From: Kitasatospora sp. NBC_00458
GTDB taxonomy: Bacteria > Actinomycetota > Actinomycetes > Streptomycetales > Streptomycetaceae
Reading direction: 5' to 3'
DNA: 64,000 bases
NCBI RefSeq assembly: GCF_036013975.1
Contig: NZ_CP107904.1
Coordinates: 6,667,001-6,731,000 of the forward strand
The notes under the pieces are model-generated. The model saw only the letters and a list, made by a program, of their open reading frames with translations. It was not told the DNA's origin and searched no databases. The translations under genes were made by a program, and so were the position numbers. This document shows positions 62,901 through 64,000 of this stretch, piece by piece (the first letter of the stretch is position 1; each line of letters begins with the position of its first letter).

Positions 62901-64000
62901 AGCTGGCGCTGCGTGCGGGTGAGCGTGCGGGCTGTGAGCGTGTGGAGGAGTTGACGCTGGAGGCACCGTTGGTGGTGCCCGAGCGTGGTGGCGTCCAGAT
63001 CCAGCTGGCCGTCGGCGAGTTGGACGAGACGGGTCGTCGTTCGCTGACCCTGCACTCGCGGATCCATGACGAGGCTGACGGGGACCTGGAGGCCGAGTGG
63101 GTCCGCCATGCCACCGGCACGCTCGGTAGGGAGGCGGTGAGCTCGGCGGCGGGTGCGGACTGGTCGGTGTGGCCGCCGCAGGGCGCCGAGGCCGTGGACG
63201 TGTCGGACCTCTACGAGCGTTTCGCCGAGCGCGGGTTCGCCTACGGTCCGGTGTTCGCGGGGCTGCGGGCGGCGTGGCGCCGGGGCGAGGAGGTCTTCGC
63301 CGAGGTCGCCCTGCCCGCCGACGAGCAGGCCCAGGCGGCCCGTTTCGGTATCCACCCCGCCCTGCTCGATGCCGCGCTGCACGCGGTGGGGCTCGGTGAC
63401 TTCCTCGGTGAGGACGACCGGGGTCGGCTGCCGTTCGCGTGGTCGGGTGTATCGCTGTACGCGGTCGGTGCCACGGAGTTGCGCGTGCGGCTGGCACCGG
63501 CCGGTACCGATGCGGTTTCGGTCGAGGTGGCCGACACCACGGGCGCACCGGTGGCGGCGGTGGAGTCTTTGCTGATGCGCCCGGTGACGCCCGGACAGCT
63601 CACTGCCGCGCAGGTGGCGGGTCGGGAGACGCTGTTCCGTGTCGACTGGACTCCGCTTGCCGTTCCTGTCGACACGGTTGAGCCGGCCGGCCACCGATGG
63701 GCGGGGTTGGGCGAGGCACCCCGTGGTCTGGCCGATCTGGTCGGTGACCGGTTCGCGGATCTGGCGGCGCTGGGTGCGGCGGTGGACGGCGGGGCCGGAG
63801 TCCCGCAGGTGGTCGTACTTCCGGTGGTGGATGCCGCGGAGGGGCCGATCCCCGGCGGGGTCCGTGGGACTGCGGCGCGGGTGCTGGAGGCGGTGCAGGC
63901 CTGGGTCTCCGACGAGCGCTGGTCGGCCTCGCGTCTGGTCCTGCTGACCGGCGGCGCGGTCGCGCCCGAGCCGGGCGCCGCGGTGACCGACCTGGCTGCG
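59969..64000 (+). CDS. PKS5: type I modular polyketide synthase, module 7, cut by window edge
   Basis: An open frame of 1344 codons with no stop before the right edge. The N-terminal docking coil (VVNEEKLVEYLRRVTADLHE) is preceded by CCAGGAGA 8 nt before the GTG-GTG start. The module 7 KS, AT and DH are complete, and the window ends inside the following structural subdomain (ERWSASRLVLLTGGAVAPEP), which normally precedes an ER or a KR. It starts 46 nt after PKS4. The remaining modules, the chain-terminating thioesterase and tailoring genes must lie to the right. Confidence 0.95.
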   Translation, partial: MVNEEKLVEYLRRVTADLHETRQRLNEVESADSEPIAIVGMSCRYPGDVNSPEDLWRLVSDGRDGITEFPTDRGWAEDLYDPDPERAGKSYTREGGFLHDVAEFDSGFFGISPREALAMDPQQRLLLETSWEAFERAGIDPSSLRGSRTGVFAGVMYHDYGSRVNPIPEGLEGFMGTGSSGSVASGRISYTLGLEGPAVTVDTACSSSLVALHLAVQALRQGECSLALVGGVAVMFTPGAYVEFSRQRGLAADGRCKSFAAAADGTTWSEGAGMLLVERLSDARRNGHPVLAVVRGSAVNQDGASSGLTAPNGPSQQRVIRAALANARLTVDQVDVVEAHGTGTRLGDPIEAQALLATYGQDRPTERPLWLGSLKSNIGHTQAAAGVAGVIKMVMAMRHGVLPRTLHVDEPTPQVDWSAGAVELLTEERAWPETGQPRRAAVSSFGISGTNAHTILEQAPAEEAAEEVVGGTGLPLVPWVLSGKTEGALRAQAERLVSFVGERDDLRDVDVASSLVSGRAVLEHRGVVVARDRAEALAGLEALAAGGGLAGVAGGGRVAVLFSGQGAQRAGMGRGLYGVYPVFAAALDEVCGELDVCLAGELAAAGVSGGVREVMFADAGGLLDRTVFTQAGLFAFEVALFRLLESWGVAAGFVAGHSVGEVVAAFVAGVFSLRDACVVVAARGRLMQALPAGGAMVSVRAELARVEEVLAGFGGRVAVAAVNGPRSVVVSGEADAVAQAVARFAEEGCKTRELNVSHAFHSPLMDPMLEEFGRVLEGVEFGVPRIPVVSNVTGELASDVLCEPAYWVRHVREAVLFHEGVRSLHAAGARAFVEVGPDGVLTAMAADTLDGEDVACVAVQRRDRPEPLALVQGVAEAFVNGVAVDWSRLFDGQGARRVDLPTYAFQRQRYWLDATTGVGDVVSAGLGSADHPLLGAAVGLAGGDGLLFTGRLSLRTHPWLADHAVAGTVLVPGTGMLELALRAGERAGCERVEELTLEAPLVVPERGGVQIQLAVGELDETGRRSLTLHSRIHDEADGDLEAEWVRHATGTLGREAVSSAAGADWSVWPPQGAEAVDVSDLYERFAERGFAYGPVFAGLRAAWRRGEEVFAEVALPADEQAQAARFGIHPALLDAALHAVGLGDFLGEDDRGRLPFAWSGVSLYAVGATELRVRLAPAGTDAVSVEVADTTGAPVAAVESLLMRPVTPGQLTAAQVAGRETLFRVDWTPLAVPVDTVEPAGHRWAGLGEAPRGLADLVGDRFADLAALGAAVDGGAGVPQVVVLPVVDAAEGPIPGGVRGTAARVLEAVQAWVSDERWSASRLVLLTGGAVAPEPGAAVTDLAA
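60068..64000 (+). other. module 7 (partial): KS-AT(malonyl)-DH-...
   Basis: KS Cys205. AT GHSVGE Ser658, HAFH at 758-761, so malonyl. DH His963 in HAVAGTVLVP and Asp1134 in HPALLDAAL. The reductive domains after the DH are not visible, so whether an ER is present is unknown. Confidence 0.9.
61628..62687 (+). repeat. near-identical malonyl-AT block, copy 4 (module 7)
   Basis: Closest to copy 1 in its first 450 bp and to copy 3 in its last 400 bp (for example the SLHAAGARAF and TLDGEDVACV codons), as expected if copies exchange segments. A local replacement reads AQAVARFAEEG where the others have AEVSA(V/A)LVAEG. Confidence 0.85.

Noticed and set aside
54373..63390. Assembly duplication of the module 6 and module 7 AT-DH region
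   Set aside because: The copies differ by indels and clustered substitutions and sit in genes with different flanks and docking domains, so they look like true paralogous domains.

Overview
The window looks like part of a Streptomyces-type actinomycete chromosome. It is very GC-rich with strong third-position G/C bias, it uses GTG and TTG starts, and it carries typical streptomycete families (secreted collagenase, beta-propeller phytase, HxlR and MerR regulators, modular type I PKS). The left 24 kb is a patchwork of small independent units with several decayed genes. The right 40 kb is the beginning of a large modular polyketide synthase (PKS) cluster that runs off the right edge.

Left part. 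A hypothetical gene is cut by the left edge (1-629, minus). It is followed by a frameshifted remnant of a tyrosine integrase C-terminus (1072-1310), a secreted M9 collagenase with PKD and PPC domains (1805-4354), a YCII-like protein (4878-5429), the C-terminal remnant of a DEAD-box RNA helicase (5752-6110) and a small MerR-type regulator (6523-6870). About 1 kb of non-coding DNA follows. From 7868 to 15504 a tightly overlapping minus-strand operon encodes a Tat-type substrate-binding lipoprotein, two Dpp/Opp-type permeases, a fused double ABC ATPase, an acyl-CoA-dehydrogenase-fold (DszC/SfnB-like) oxidoreductase and an LLM flavin monooxygenase. This looks like an uptake-plus-oxidation unit for an organic (possibly organosulfur) compound. 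A DHA2 drug exporter faces a divergent HxlR repressor (15854-17897). Then come a 5'-truncated MFS gene, a phytase, a class A penicillin-binding-protein homologue with degenerate transpeptidase motifs, and a polysaccharide-deacetylase lipoprotein.

PKS cluster (24620-64000). A type II thioesterase and a P450 with a non-canonical I-helix precede five PKS genes on the plus strand. PKS1 is KSQ-AT-ACP plus KS-AT-DH-KR-ACP. PKS2 is KS-AT-KR(inactive)-ACP. PKS3 is KS-AT-ACP plus KS-AT-KR-ACP. PKS4 is KS-AT-KR-ACP plus KS-AT-DH-KR-ACP. PKS5 is KS-AT-DH... and is cut by the right edge. From AT motifs the starter and extender order is propionyl (decarboxylated methylmalonyl), then methylmalonyl, methylmalonyl-like (atypical VASH AT), malonyl, malonyl, methylmalonyl, malonyl, malonyl. 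If the modules act colinearly, the early chain carries an enone that is also half of a 1,3-diketone, then two hydroxyls, then a diene.

The most striking signals are the evolutionary scars inside the PKS. An 868-bp block with one mismatch is shared by the ketoreductase regions of modules 4 and 5 and ends exactly where the A-type and B-type catalytic halves diverge. Four malonyl-AT domains are near-identical at the DNA level. Codon usage switches abruptly between GGC/CTC/GTC style and GGT/TTG/GTG style along the same genes. I could not match the module order to a known product from memory. No pathway regulator, glycosylation gene or final thioesterase is in the window, so they would have to lie to the right.
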